64,000 nucleotides of DNA, taken from contig NZ_JAJAPW010000002.1 of NCBI RefSeq assembly GCF_020523925.1, forward strand, positions 310,001 through 374,000. The letters run 5' to 3'. The DNA is from Neotamlana laminarinivorans. Lineage in GTDB: Bacteria; Bacteroidota; Bacteroidia; Flavobacteriales; Flavobacteriaceae. Of this stretch, positions 25,286-35,076 are shown piece by piece (within the stretch, counting starts at the first letter, position 1; every line of letters starts with the position of its first letter). Below the pieces are notes generated by a model that made no database searches, was not told the origin of the DNA, and worked only from the letters and a program-made list of their open reading frames with translations. The position numbers and the translations under genes were made by a program.

Positions 25286-26491
25286 ATGAATTTTTCGCTG
25301 TACATTGCAAAACGCTATTTATACTCTAAAAGTAGCAATAATGCTATAAATATTATTACATATATAGCACTTATAGGCGTTATTTTAGGTGCTGCTTCAT
25401 TATTTGTTGTGCTTTCTGGGTTTGCTGGTTTAAAAGATTTTACACTTAAGTTTACAAGTATAATAGACCCTGATTTAAAGGCTGAAAGTACCACTGGGAA
25501 ATCTTTTATGCTAACAGAACAAGACCTTACCAAACTTAAAAACATAAAAGAAATTAAACACTTTGCCAGAGTTATAGAAGACCGCGTTGCAATTAGTGTT
25601 GAAGATAAAAATACACTCGCTACACTTAAAGGGGTTGATGCCAATTACGAACAAGTTGCCAAAATAGATTCTATTTTAGATTATGGTAATTGGCTCGATC
25701 AAAAATCGAATCAAGTTGTTATGGGCTGGGGTATATCTAACACGTTATCTTTAGGTGTTTTAGATTTTACTAAACCTATATCCATTTATGTGCCTAAAGC
25801 TGGTACAGGACAAATTACCTCTACTAAAAACGCATTTAATTCTGTAAAAGCAATAAATGTTGGTGTATTTTACATAAACGAAACATTAAACGATGAATTT
25901 GTTTTTGCTCCAATAGATTTGGTTAAAAACCTTTTAAATTACAAGGAAAATCAAATTTCATCTATAGAGTTTATATTGAATGAAAACACCGATGAAGCTT
26001 TAGTAAAATCAAAAATTAAAACCATTTTAGGAAATAGAGTGATTTTAAAAAATAGAGCACAATTAAACGATGCCCTCTACAAAATGCTAAACACCGAAAA
26101 TTTAGCCGTGTATTTAATTTTTACTTTAGTGTTAATAATTGCTTTTTTTAATATTATAGGCTCTTTAATAATGATGATTTTAGATAAAAAGAAAAGCTTA
26201 AATACTTTATTTAATATAGGAGCAACATTAAAAGATATTAGAAAAATATTTTTTTTACAAGGAAGTTTAATGAGCGTTATTGGAGGTATTATAGGGCTAT
26301 TTTTGGCTTTTATTCTAACATTATTACAGCAACAATTTAATTTGGTAATGATTACTCCTACGTTACCTTACCCTGTTAGCATTAAGTTAGAAAACTTTAT
26401 TATTGTTTTTATTACAATTTCTATTTTAGGAATTATTGCCTCGAAAATAGCATCAACTAGAATTACAGAACCTTTAGTTCATAACATTTAG
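25286..26491 (+). CDS. FtsX-like ABC permease (LolC/LolE-type)
   Basis: The 401-aa protein is a MacB/LolE-type permease, probably involved in lipoprotein release from the inner membrane. It has TM1 at about 20-45 after FSLYIAKRYLYSKSSNNAIN, a periplasmic domain (about 50-265), then three TM helices (about 275-395) with FNIGATLKDIRKIFFLQG, the coupling-helix motif. Its ATPase is not encoded here. The 3' end overlaps the convergent SelW-like gene by 4 nt. Confidence 0.9.
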   Translation: MNFSLYIAKRYLYSKSSNNAINIITYIALIGVILGAASLFVVLSGFAGLKDFTLKFTSIIDPDLKAESTTGKSFMLTEQDLTKLKNIKEIKHFARVIEDRVAISVEDKNTLATLKGVDANYEQVAKIDSILDYGNWLDQKSNQVVMGWGISNTLSLGVLDFTKPISIYVPKAGTGQITSTKNAFNSVKAINVGVFYINETLNDEFVFAPIDLVKNLLNYKENQISSIEFILNENTDEALVKSKIKTILGNRVILKNRAQLNDALYKMLNTENLAVYLIFTLVLIIAFFNIIGSLIMMILDKKKSLNTLFNIGATLKDIRKIFFLQGSLMSVIGGIIGLFLAFILTLLQQQFNLVMITPTLPYPVSIKLENFIIVFITISILGIIASKIASTRITEPLVHNI

Positions 26492-26769
26492 TTTGCTTTC
26501 CTATCAATATGTCCTAAGTTTTTGTTTGGTGCAATAACGTCTCTAACTTTTATTTTTAACGTAGTAATTTCAGGAAAACCATTCATTTCTTTTCTTGACC
26601 AAATTTTTTCATCGTTAGCGTAAATTTCAAAAATACCGCCTGTTCCCGGTACTAAAATCAATTCGTTTACTTCTTCATTAAAAGTAGATAGTATTTCTTG
26701 AGACATCCAAGTCGCTCGTAGTAACCATTTACATTGTGTACAATAAATAATTTTAACGCTATTTTTCAT
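26488..26769 (-). CDS. SelT/SelW/SelH (Rdx) family thioredoxin-like protein
   Basis: The 93-aa protein has a CxxC at Cys10-Cys13 (IYCTQCKW), the place where selenoprotein W homologues carry selenocysteine. The family block VPGTGGIFEI and the conserved NGFPE segment follow. A redox role is expected from the fold, but the substrate is unknown. It is encoded just upstream of dusB on the minus strand (29-nt gap from the dusB stop). Confidence 0.85.
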   Translation of the reverse strand: MKNSVKIIYCTQCKWLLRATWMSQEILSTFNEEVNELILVPGTGGIFEIYANDEKIWSRKEMNGFPEITTLKIKVRDVIAPNKNLGHIDRKAN

Positions 26770-26797
26770 AAATTTAAATGTTTATAAAAACGTATTG

Positions 26798-27793
26798 TTA
26801 TAAAGTAAACTGGTAATCGCTAAATTTTTCTTCAACCTCATCAAAAGCAGCAAAAACATCTTTAGCATCGTCGCTTGTTACCATTTTTGTTCTGTATTCT
26901 TTAAAATGCGGAATACCTTTAAAGTAGTTTGTATAATGTCTTCTAGTTTCTAACACACCAAGAATTTCACCTTTCCAATCGATACTCATTTGCAAATGTT
27001 GGCGTGCAGCTTCAACACGTTCTTTCATACTAATTGGAGCTAAATGTTCTCCTGTATTAAAAAAGTGTTTTACTTGCTTAAAAAACCAAGGATTACCAAT
27101 ACTTGCACGTCCTATCATACAGCCATCTAACCCGTATTCGTCTCGCATTTCCATAGCACGTTCTGGTGTATTTACATCACCGTTACCAAACACCGGAATA
27201 TGCATTCTTGGGTTGTTTTTTACTTGGGCAATAGGTTTCCAATCGGCATTTCCTTTATACATTTGTGCGCGCGTGCGTCCATGAATAGCAATAGCCTTAC
27301 AACCAACATCTTGTAGGCGTTCGGCAACTTCAACAATTTTTATAGAATCGTGATCCCAACCTAAACGGGTTTTTACAGTAATAGGAATAGAGCTTCGTTT
27401 TACCATTTCGGCAGTAAGTTTTTCCATAAGGCACACATCTTTTAAAATACCTGCGCCAGCGCCTTTACTTACTACTTTTTTTACCGGACAACCAAAATTT
27501 ATATCGATTATATCTGGTTTAGATTCTGATACAATATCAATAGTTTGAAGCATACTGTCTAGGTTTGCTCCAAATATTTGGATTCCCACGGGACGCTCTT
27601 TTTCGTAAATATCAAGCTTCATTACGCTTTTTGCGGCATTACGAATTAAGCCTTCACTAGACACAAACTCGGTATACACCACATCGGCGCCTTGCTCTTT
27701 ACACAGCTTTCGAAACGGCGGATCGCTAACATCTTCCATTGGTGCTAAAAGCAATGGAAAATCTGGAAGTTCTATATTACCTATTTTTACCAC
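26798..27793 (-). CDS. dusB: tRNA-dihydrouridine synthase DusB
   Basis: This FMN enzyme reduces uridines in the D loop of tRNA. The 331-aa protein has a TIM barrel with LPDFPLLLAPMEDVSDPPFR, the INFGCPVKKVVSKGAGA block with the catalytic Cys, KTRLGWDHDS, IHGRTRAQMYKG and GCMIGRASIGNPWFF (FMN phosphate site). The C-terminal four-helix RNA-binding domain includes RRHYTNYFKGIP. A TATTTTTG box lies 17 nt upstream. Confidence 0.96.
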   Translation of the reverse strand: MVKIGNIELPDFPLLLAPMEDVSDPPFRKLCKEQGADVVYTEFVSSEGLIRNAAKSVMKLDIYEKERPVGIQIFGANLDSMLQTIDIVSESKPDIIDINFGCPVKKVVSKGAGAGILKDVCLMEKLTAEMVKRSSIPITVKTRLGWDHDSIKIVEVAERLQDVGCKAIAIHGRTRAQMYKGNADWKPIAQVKNNPRMHIPVFGNGDVNTPERAMEMRDEYGLDGCMIGRASIGNPWFFKQVKHFFNTGEHLAPISMKERVEAARQHLQMSIDWKGEILGVLETRRHYTNYFKGIPHFKEYRTKMVTSDDAKDVFAAFDEVEEKFSDYQFTL

Positions 27794-27809
27794 AACACAG
27801 TTTTTGAGG

Positions 27810-27817
27810 CAAAAATA
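27810..27817 (-). promoter_or_regulatory. -7 promoter box of dusB
   Basis: On the minus strand this reads TATTTTTG, matching TAnnTTTG, 16 nt before the ATG. Confidence 0.55.
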
Positions 27818-27847
27818 CAGTATTTTATTTTTTAGTTTATAATAAAG

Positions 27848-30262
27848 CTATTTTTCGATGCTGTAATAACAGTTTCTAACCACAGGAATACCGGTTTTTG
27901 TAATACCTTCTAAAGTTATCTGCACTTCTGTTTCTACTGCGCTATTAAAATAATTTAATTTTACCTCGCCATTATTTTCAGGATGAACATAAGGGTTCCA
28001 ATACAAAGTGTTCCTAACAGCTTCTGTGCTATTTTGTTGATTATTTTCCAAAGGATTAGACGTGTAAAATTCTCTGGCTTTATAAAAACCATTTACTTCA
28101 TCCTTTACTGTATGATAAATCGTTTTTTCTCGATTTAAAGCACCTTCTTTTGTATAAATTAAAAGCACACCATTACCTCCATTTGCTCCTAAAATTGATG
28201 CACTTGCGCCGTTTAAAATTTCTATTTTTTCTACATCATTTGGTTGTATAAAGGCAACCTCTTCCTGTTGCCAAGGTATACCATCTACTATTATTTGTGC
28301 TGGCCCATTATATCTGGTAAATTTTATAGTTGAACCCGAAACTTGCACGCCAGGAATAGTAACTTGAATAAGTTGGTGTATGGTTGAAAACGAGCGTTTT
28401 TCATCTTCAAAAGTAAAAGTTCTATCTGGGGTTCCGTAAATACTTTGTGAAAGTTCTGCTTTTTTCTTTGCTATAATTTCAACCTCATCTAAAACATTTT
28501 CTGGCATTACACCAAACGCCATGTGTTTTTTTAAAATATTATTTTTTAGTGTTGTATTCTTAATGGTATCGACTGTAAAAACTTGTGGATTTAAGTTAAC
28601 CTCAAGTGGAACTCTATTAAATTTATCTAATAGTAATTGGCCTTTCCCTTTGCCCTTTTCGTTTTTAGAACTTAATACAAACTTTGTTTTACCATAAAAC
28701 ATGAGGTCTTTAAACCTAAACATTCCTAAAGCATCTGTTTCTGTGCTTAACATCTCAAGTTTACCATTGTTAAATAAAGCTAAGGTTACTATATTATTTG
28801 CTTTTACTTTTGTACCAAGTATTTGCTTAACACGACCGCTAAATGTAATGCCTTTTTCGGTTAAAAAAGGGGCTTTTATAGGCTTAGGTTCTGGTAAGTT
28901 TTTCCATAAATAGTTTCTCCAACCTTGTGTTAATAGTAATAAATCTAAATCTTGAAATCGTCGCAGATTTTTTTCATCGAAATAATACCCAGGATTATGC
29001 ACTTTTCCTTTAATATCGAACTCTATTAAAAAAAACGAAGCAATATTGGATTGATAGTTTTTAGCATCTTCGCCGTTTTTATCAATACAACTTACAGAAT
29101 AACTTGCTAAAGCTACTTCTCCTGCCTTGTTTTTTGACGATACTTTTAAAGTTACCTTTTCGTTAGGTTGATAACTACTTTTATTAGTTGAAATAACAAC
29201 ATTTAAATCTTTACTTTTTTCTAAATAAATTAATCGTTCGCTTTGTGGGCGGTTGTTGGCATCAATTAAAGTTACTTGGTTTATGCCTTCAGGAAGCGTG
29301 TTATTAGGTATTTCTAAATAAGTTGTAGGATTTACAATAACTTGTGAAATATTAAAGTAAGTAACCCCTTTAAATTTAAATATAATTTGAAATGGTGCTT
29401 TATTTTGACTGGCTAAAGTATTTGCATTGGTTTTAATAATGAGCATGTTTTTACCACGTACTTTTCTAAAACTTAAAGCATAACCTTGTTTTAAACTACC
29501 AGTAAGTTGTTGTTTAATATCTGTATTTAAAATTTTAGCATAATATGTTTCACCTGGCTGTGGGTTTAACATAAACTTTCCCATACCATCATGAAGTGTA
29601 CCAAAAAAAGTAACAAGCGAATCGTTTGAAGCTTTATAAATTTCACCTTTTAATTGTATTGGAAAACCTTTGCTATTTGTAGCTTTAAAGGCAACTACAT
29701 TATTTACATTTGTAATTAACGAACCACCTTCTGGAAAAAACTGAATATTTACTTTTTTTAAAGTATTGTATTTTAAATTTTCTTCGTTTGAAGCTTTAGA
29801 AACGTTTAATACTTCAGAATTTGCCTGTTGGAAAACATTTAAAATCTCAATGTCTTTTTTAAAAACAAAATGATCATCGAAATTTCTATTCCAATTCGTG
29901 TAAGCTCTTAATTGATAAATCCCTGGTTTTTTAAACCCTAAAGAATCGTTTAAAATAAAATCTCCATGACCTAATCCATTTTCTAAAATGGTTTTATTTT
30001 GAGCCACAACTTCGGCATCAGGAGAAACTAACTCAACGTACAATAGTTGGCTTTTACTAAAAAGAAGATTACTATAAGGATAAACAGAATAAGCCTTATA
30101 CCAAAGTGACTCGCCAAACATATACTTTGTACGATCGGTGTGCAAGTATACACCTTCAATTTCTGGAACTTTTTTATTGTTTTGAGCATTTAAAATAAAC
30201 AGATTTAAAACAATAAAATATAATAGAAATAACCCTTTCGAGATTTTAATTAACGGTATCAT
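27848..30262 (-). CDS. Secreted protein with MG2-like N terminus and C-terminal TonB plug domain
   Basis: The 804-aa protein has a signal peptide (about 1-26), then a macroglobulin MG2-like module (VYLHTDRTKYMFGESLWYKA), several Ig-like beta modules, a carboxypeptidase-regulatory-like segment near 465-540 and, at about 620-720, a TonB receptor plug (IPGVQVSGST, IIVDGIPW, IEILNGASASILGANGGNGV). No beta-barrel follows; the chain ends about 85 residues after the plug. It is thus not a transporter itself and may be a periplasmic or surface binding protein of a TonB-type complex. It is monocistronic. Function is unknown. Confidence 0.8.
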   Translation of the reverse strand: MIPLIKISKGLFLLYFIVLNLFILNAQNNKKVPEIEGVYLHTDRTKYMFGESLWYKAYSVYPYSNLLFSKSQLLYVELVSPDAEVVAQNKTILENGLGHGDFILNDSLGFKKPGIYQLRAYTNWNRNFDDHFVFKKDIEILNVFQQANSEVLNVSKASNEENLKYNTLKKVNIQFFPEGGSLITNVNNVVAFKATNSKGFPIQLKGEIYKASNDSLVTFFGTLHDGMGKFMLNPQPGETYYAKILNTDIKQQLTGSLKQGYALSFRKVRGKNMLIIKTNANTLASQNKAPFQIIFKFKGVTYFNISQVIVNPTTYLEIPNNTLPEGINQVTLIDANNRPQSERLIYLEKSKDLNVVISTNKSSYQPNEKVTLKVSSKNKAGEVALASYSVSCIDKNGEDAKNYQSNIASFFLIEFDIKGKVHNPGYYFDEKNLRRFQDLDLLLLTQGWRNYLWKNLPEPKPIKAPFLTEKGITFSGRVKQILGTKVKANNIVTLALFNNGKLEMLSTETDALGMFRFKDLMFYGKTKFVLSSKNEKGKGKGQLLLDKFNRVPLEVNLNPQVFTVDTIKNTTLKNNILKKHMAFGVMPENVLDEVEIIAKKKAELSQSIYGTPDRTFTFEDEKRSFSTIHQLIQVTIPGVQVSGSTIKFTRYNGPAQIIVDGIPWQQEEVAFIQPNDVEKIEILNGASASILGANGGNGVLLIYTKEGALNREKTIYHTVKDEVNGFYKAREFYTSNPLENNQQNSTEAVRNTLYWNPYVHPENNGEVKLNYFNSAVETEVQITLEGITKTGIPVVRNCYYSIEK

Positions 30263-30409
30263 AAGTTTAGTATATTAAAATATAAACCTACAACTATAAA
30301 TACCTGTAATTGTTTAATTTATATTTAATTTCCATAAACTATTACCCATAATTATACTTAAACTCATAATTTACCAACAAGCAATGTTTTACGCTCGTTT
30401 AAAAACACA

Positions 30410-30417
30410 TATATTTG
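30410..30417 (+). promoter_or_regulatory. -7 promoter box of lepA
   Basis: TATATTTG matches TAnnTTTG and lies 30 nt before the lepA ATG. Confidence 0.6.
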
Positions 30418-30447
30418 CAAACTAAATCTATTGTTTAGGTTAACCAT

Positions 30448-32244
30448 ATGAAGAATATTAGAAACTTTTGCATTATTGCACATATTGATCACGGAAAAAG
30501 TACCCTTGCCGATCGTTTACTAGACTATACTGGTTCTGTAACAGAACGCGAAAAGCAAGACCAACTTTTAGATAATATGGATTTGGAACGCGAACGAGGA
30601 ATTACCATAAAAAGTCATGCCATTCAAATGGATTATATTTTTGAAGGCGAAACCTATGTGCTTAACCTAATAGACACACCTGGACACGTAGATTTTAGTT
30701 ACGAAGTTTCTCGATCTATTGCTGCTTGTGAAGGTGCATTACTAATTGTTGATGCAGCCCAAAGTATTCAAGCACAAACCATTTCAAATTTATATTTAGC
30801 TTTAGAAAACGATTTAGAAATTATTCCGGTACTTAATAAAGTAGATTTACCAAGTGCAAATCCAGAAGAAGTTACTGACGATATTGTAGACCTTTTAGGT
30901 TGCGATCCAGAAGATGTTATTCACGCCAGTGGAAAAACTGGTTTTGGTGTCGATAATATTTTAAAAGCTATTATTGAACGCATTCCTGCTCCTGTTGGAG
31001 AGCCAAACGAACCTTTACAAGCCTTAATTTTCGACTCGGTTTACAACCCATTTCGTGGTGTAGAAACTTATTTTAGAGTTATAAATGGTTCTATTAAAAA
31101 AAACCAGCAAATTAAATTTATTGCAACCGGTAAAACCTATGGTGCCGACGAAGTTGGTACACTTAAATTAAAGCAACAGCCAAAACAAGAAATTAAAGCT
31201 GGGGATGTAGGTTACGTTATTACCGGTATAAAAGAAGCCAAAGAAGTAAAAGTTGGTGATACTATTACAGATTCGGCCAACCCAACTAAAAATGCAATTG
31301 GTGGTTTCGAAGATGTAAAACCTATGGTTTTTGCAGGTATTTATCCTGTTGATACCGAAGATTACGAAGAACTTCGCGCCTCTATGGAAAAGCTTCAACT
31401 TAACGACGCCTCGTTAGTATTTGCTCCAGAAAGTTCTGCAGCTCTTGGTTTTGGGTTCCGTTGTGGGTTTTTAGGTATGCTTCACATGGAAATTATTCAG
31501 GAACGGTTAGAGCGTGAATTTAACATGACGGTAATTACAACCGTACCAAACGTAAGTTACCACGCCTTTACAAATAAAAATCCAGACGAAGTTATTGTTG
31601 TTAATAACCCAAGCGATTTACCAGAACCTTCAACCTTAAATCGTGTTGAAGAGCCTTTTATAAAAGCAACTATTATTACAAAAGCCGATTTTGTTGGTAA
31701 CGTAATGAGTTTGTGTATTGAAAAACGCGGACAAATAACCAACCAAACTTATTTAACTACAGAGCGTGTTGAACTTAATTTCGATATGCCTTTGGCAGAA
31801 ATAGTTTTCGATTTTTACGATCGCCTTAAAACCGTATCAAAAGGTTACGCTTCTTTCGATTATCATCCAATTGGCATGAAACAATCTAAATTAGTACGTT
31901 TAGATGTGTTATTAAACGCTCAATCGGTTGATGCACTTTCTGCATTAATTCACGCCGATAACGCACATAACATTGGTAAAAAAATGTGCGAGAAATTAAA
32001 AGAATTAATCCCACGTCAGCAATTCGATATTCCTATTCAAGCAGCTATCGGAGCCAAAATTGTAGCCAGAGAAACTGTTAAGGCTTTACGTAAAGACGTT
32101 ACTGCAAAATGTTATGGTGGAGACATCTCGCGTAAGCGTAAATTACTAGAAAAGCAAAAGAAAGGGAAGAAACGTATGCGCCAAGTAGGAAACGTTGAAA
32201 TACCTCAACAAGCGTTTATGGCTGTTTTAAAGCTTAACGATTAA
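30448..32244 (+). CDS. lepA: Elongation factor 4 (LepA)
   Basis: This ribosomal back-translocase GTPase acts in 30S biogenesis or stalled translation. The 598-aa protein has the usual length. It has a G1 at [13 protein letters not shown] (residues about 10-22), a G3 DTPGHVDF, a G4 NKVD, then EF-G-like domains and the LepA-specific C-terminal domain ([20 protein letters not shown]). It is monocistronic. Confidence 0.98.
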   Translation: MKNIRNFCIIAHIDHGKSTLADRLLDYTGSVTEREKQDQLLDNMDLERERGITIKSHAIQMDYIFEGETYVLNLIDTPGHVDFSYEVSRSIAACEGALLIVDAAQSIQAQTISNLYLALENDLEIIPVLNKVDLPSANPEEVTDDIVDLLGCDPEDVIHASGKTGFGVDNILKAIIERIPAPVGEPNEPLQALIFDSVYNPFRGVETYFRVINGSIKKNQQIKFIATGKTYGADEVGTLKLKQQPKQEIKAGDVGYVITGIKEAKEVKVGDTITDSANPTKNAIGGFEDVKPMVFAGIYPVDTEDYEELRASMEKLQLNDASLVFAPESSAALGFGFRCGFLGMLHMEIIQERLEREFNMTVITTVPNVSYHAFTNKNPDEVIVVNNPSDLPEPSTLNRVEEPFIKATIITKADFVGNVMSLCIEKRGQITNQTYLTTERVELNFDMPLAEIVFDFYDRLKTVSKGYASFDYHPIGMKQSKLVRLDVLLNAQSVDALSALIHADNAHNIGKKMCEKLKELIPRQQFDIPIQAAIGAKIVARETVKALRKDVTAKCYGGDISRKRKLLEKQKKGKKRMRQVGNVEIPQQAFMAVLKLND

Positions 32245-32357
32245 AAAAATTCTATTTATTAAACCTTTTTTTAGTCATTTATTATTTTTAGCTTTCTTTA
32301 TTGTTAATAAAGAATTATTTTCTTAAAAAATCTACAAACCTGTAATTTTTCATAGTT

Positions 32358-32365
32358 TATTTTTG
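32358..32365 (+). promoter_or_regulatory. -7 promoter box of the glycogen operon
   Basis: TATTTTTG matches TAnnTTTG, 29 nt before the glgA ATG. It is the only good box ahead of glgA-glgC-glgB. Confidence 0.6.
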
Positions 32366-32394
32366 TAAGTTTATACAGTAAGCAAAACTAAACT

Positions 32395-33801
32395 ATGAAA
32401 ATTATCCACATAAGCGCCGAGTGTTATCCTGTCGCTAAAGTTGGCGGGCTTGCCGATGTTGTTGGTGCATTACCAAAATACTTAAATAACTCTGGTGAAC
32501 AGGCTCAAGTTTTAATGCCTTTTTACAACAATAAATTCACTCAAAATAATAAGTTTAAAACACTATTTACTTCAGAGGTTTTTTTAGGTAAAACATCTTA
32601 TAATGTTAATATTTTAGTTCTTGAAAATACAATTTTAGATTTTGATGTATTTTTTATAGATATACCAGATTTACTGTTTAAAGATTACGTATATTCTTTT
32701 GATGATACTGAACGCTTTTTGGCCTTTCAAATCGCTTCGCTAGATTGGTTATTAACCTGGGACACCTATCCAGACATTATACATTGTCATGATCATCACA
32801 CAGGGTTAATCCCATTTATGCTTCAAGAAAGTTTTAAATACGAAGCATTTAGAAAAACACCTAATATTTTAACCATACATAATGCGCAATACCAAGGTTG
32901 GTTTTCGCACGATAAAGTTGATTTAATTCCGCCTTTTAATTTTAATAATGTTGGTCTTTTGGATTGGGGCGGACAAATAAACCCTTTAGCTGCTGGAATA
33001 AAATGCGCGTGGCGGGTTACTACAGTTTCGCCAACTTACATGGAAGAGCTTAAACAAAATGCCAACGGATTAGAGCCCTTATTAAGCGCAGAAAGTAATA
33101 AATGTATTGGTATTTTAAACGGTATTGATACCGAAGTATGGAACCCAGAAACAGACAATTACCTTGTTGAAAATTATACTATAAAAACTGTAAATAAAGG
33201 AGCCAAAGCCAATAAAAAATATCTCTGCGAAACTTTTAATTTAGACATAAGCAAACCTTTAATAGCTTTTATTGGTCGTTTAGTGCACCAAAAAGGAACA
33301 GACCTTTTTCCAGAGATCTTTAAAAAAGCACTAACTAATAACAATTTAAATATTTTACTTTTAGGCTCCGGTGATACTCTTGTAGAACAAAATCTTTATG
33401 AATTAAAAACGGAGTTTAATGGTAATTACAATGCATACATAGGCTACGACGAAAAACTTTCTCATATAATCTACGCAGGTGCAGATTTTTTACTTATGCC
33501 ATCGCGAGTAGAACCTTGTGGCTTAAACCAAATGTATTCTTTACGCTACGGTACAATACCTATTGTTACTAAAATTGGAGGTTTAAAAGATACCGTTACA
33601 GATATTAAAGAACCTAATGGTTTTGGCATTTGTCACAATTCCACAACTATACCCGAAATTAATGAAGCTATAAACCGCGCAATAGAACTTTACACTAACC
33701 AAACTAAGTACAAAAAACTAAGAACACAAATAATGAAAATTGACCATTCGTGGCATGCTTCAGCCAAACAATACATAAAACTATACAATACTATAAACTA
33801 A
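32395..33801 (+). CDS. glgA: Glycogen synthase (ADP-glucose, GT5)
   Basis: GlgA extends alpha-1,4-glucan from ADP-glucose. The 468-aa protein has the N-terminal KVGGLADVVGALPKYL nucleotide-binding motif, HCHDHHTGLIPFM, ILNGIDTEVWNPETD, FIGRLVHQKGTD and the C-terminal PSRVEPCGLNQMYSLRYGT with the conserved Glu. Length and motifs are standard. It opens the glgA-glgC-glgB operon, and glgC follows 6 nt after its stop. Confidence 0.97.
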   Translation: MKIIHISAECYPVAKVGGLADVVGALPKYLNNSGEQAQVLMPFYNNKFTQNNKFKTLFTSEVFLGKTSYNVNILVLENTILDFDVFFIDIPDLLFKDYVYSFDDTERFLAFQIASLDWLLTWDTYPDIIHCHDHHTGLIPFMLQESFKYEAFRKTPNILTIHNAQYQGWFSHDKVDLIPPFNFNNVGLLDWGGQINPLAAGIKCAWRVTTVSPTYMEELKQNANGLEPLLSAESNKCIGILNGIDTEVWNPETDNYLVENYTIKTVNKGAKANKKYLCETFNLDISKPLIAFIGRLVHQKGTDLFPEIFKKALTNNNLNILLLGSGDTLVEQNLYELKTEFNGNYNAYIGYDEKLSHIIYAGADFLLMPSRVEPCGLNQMYSLRYGTIPIVTKIGGLKDTVTDIKEPNGFGICHNSTTIPEINEAINRAIELYTNQTKYKKLRTQIMKIDHSWHASAKQYIKLYNTIN

Positions 33802-33807
33802 AAAGTC

Positions 33808-35073
33808 ATGATAAACAATAAAGTTCTATCAATTATTCTTGGTGGTGGCCAAGGCTCAAGATTATACCCTCTCACACAAGAGCGCTCCAAGCCAGCAGTT
33901 CCTATTGCCGGTAAATATCGCTTGGTAGATATCCCAATTTCAAACTGTATAAACTCCGATATTAAACGCATATTTGTTTTAACTCAATTCAATTCAGCCT
34001 CGTTAAATCGCCACATAAAAAACACCTACCATTTTAGTTTTTTTAGTAGTGCTTTTGTAGATGTTTTAGCCGCTGAGCAAACACCACATAATAAAGGCTG
34101 GTTTCAAGGAACTGCAGATGCTGTTCGCCAAAGTATGCACCACTTTGTTCGTCATGATTTTGAGTATGCTTTAATTCTATCAGGCGATCAATTATATCAA
34201 ATGGATTACGATAAAATGATAGCCGCTCACGAAGCTAGCAACGCCAAAATTTCTATAGCAACAATTCCTGTTAATGCTAAAGACGCTACCTCTTTTGGTA
34301 TTATGAAAGCTAATGAGGAAAATGTTGTAACATCTTTTATAGAAAAACCAGATGCAAGCTTATTACCTGAATGGACATCAGAAGTAAGTGATGATATGAA
34401 AGCTGAAGGAAGAAACTACCTAGCATCAATGGGTATTTATATTTTTAATAGAGATTTATTAATCGATTTAATGAAAGATGAATCTACTATAGACTTTGGT
34501 AAAGAAATTATTCCGCAATCCATAAATAAACATAAAACTTTAAGCTTTCAATACGAAGGTTACTGGACAGATATTGGGAATATTGACTCCTTTTTTGAAG
34601 CCAACATTGGCTTAACAGATGATATTCCAAAATTTGATTTATACGATAAGAAAAAACGCATTTACACAAGAGCCAGAATGCTACCAACTACAAAAATGGC
34701 TGGTACTATTTTAGAAAAAGCCGTAGTAGCCGAAGGTTGTATTATTGGCGCCCAACGTATTGAAAAATCTGTAATAGGTATTCGCTCTAGAATTGGTAAA
34801 GATTCTGTGGTAATTAGTACTTACATGATGGGTAGCGACTCTTATGAAACTCTTTTAGAAATCGAAGAGAAAAAAATTGAAATTTTAAAAGGTATTGGAG
34901 AACGCTGTTTTATAAAAAATGCCATTCTCGATAAAAATTGCCGCATTGGCGACGATGTAACTATTGAAGGCGGGCCACATTTAGAAAATTCAGAAACCGA
35001 AACTTATGCCATAAAAGACGGCATTGTAGTAATTAAAAAAGGAGCCGTTATACCAAGCGGTTTCAAATTGTAA
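33808..35073 (+). CDS. glgC: Glucose-1-phosphate adenylyltransferase
   Basis: GlgC makes ADP-glucose from glucose-1-phosphate and ATP and is usually the allosteric control point of glycogen synthesis. The 421-aa protein has the pyrophosphorylase motif LGGGQGSRLYPLTQERSKPA (residues about 10-29), WFQGTADAVRQ, the ADP-glucose site FIEKPD, GNIDSFFEAN and a C-terminal left-handed beta-helix. The stop is 3 nt before glgB. Confidence 0.97.
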   Translation: MINNKVLSIILGGGQGSRLYPLTQERSKPAVPIAGKYRLVDIPISNCINSDIKRIFVLTQFNSASLNRHIKNTYHFSFFSSAFVDVLAAEQTPHNKGWFQGTADAVRQSMHHFVRHDFEYALILSGDQLYQMDYDKMIAAHEASNAKISIATIPVNAKDATSFGIMKANEENVVTSFIEKPDASLLPEWTSEVSDDMKAEGRNYLASMGIYIFNRDLLIDLMKDESTIDFGKEIIPQSINKHKTLSFQYEGYWTDIGNIDSFFEANIGLTDDIPKFDLYDKKKRIYTRARMLPTTKMAGTILEKAVVAEGCIIGAQRIEKSVIGIRSRIGKDSVVISTYMMGSDSYETLLEIEEKKIEILKGIGERCFIKNAILDKNCRIGDDVTIEGGPHLENSETETYAIKDGIVVIKKGAVIPSGFKL

Positions 35074-35076
35074 TTT

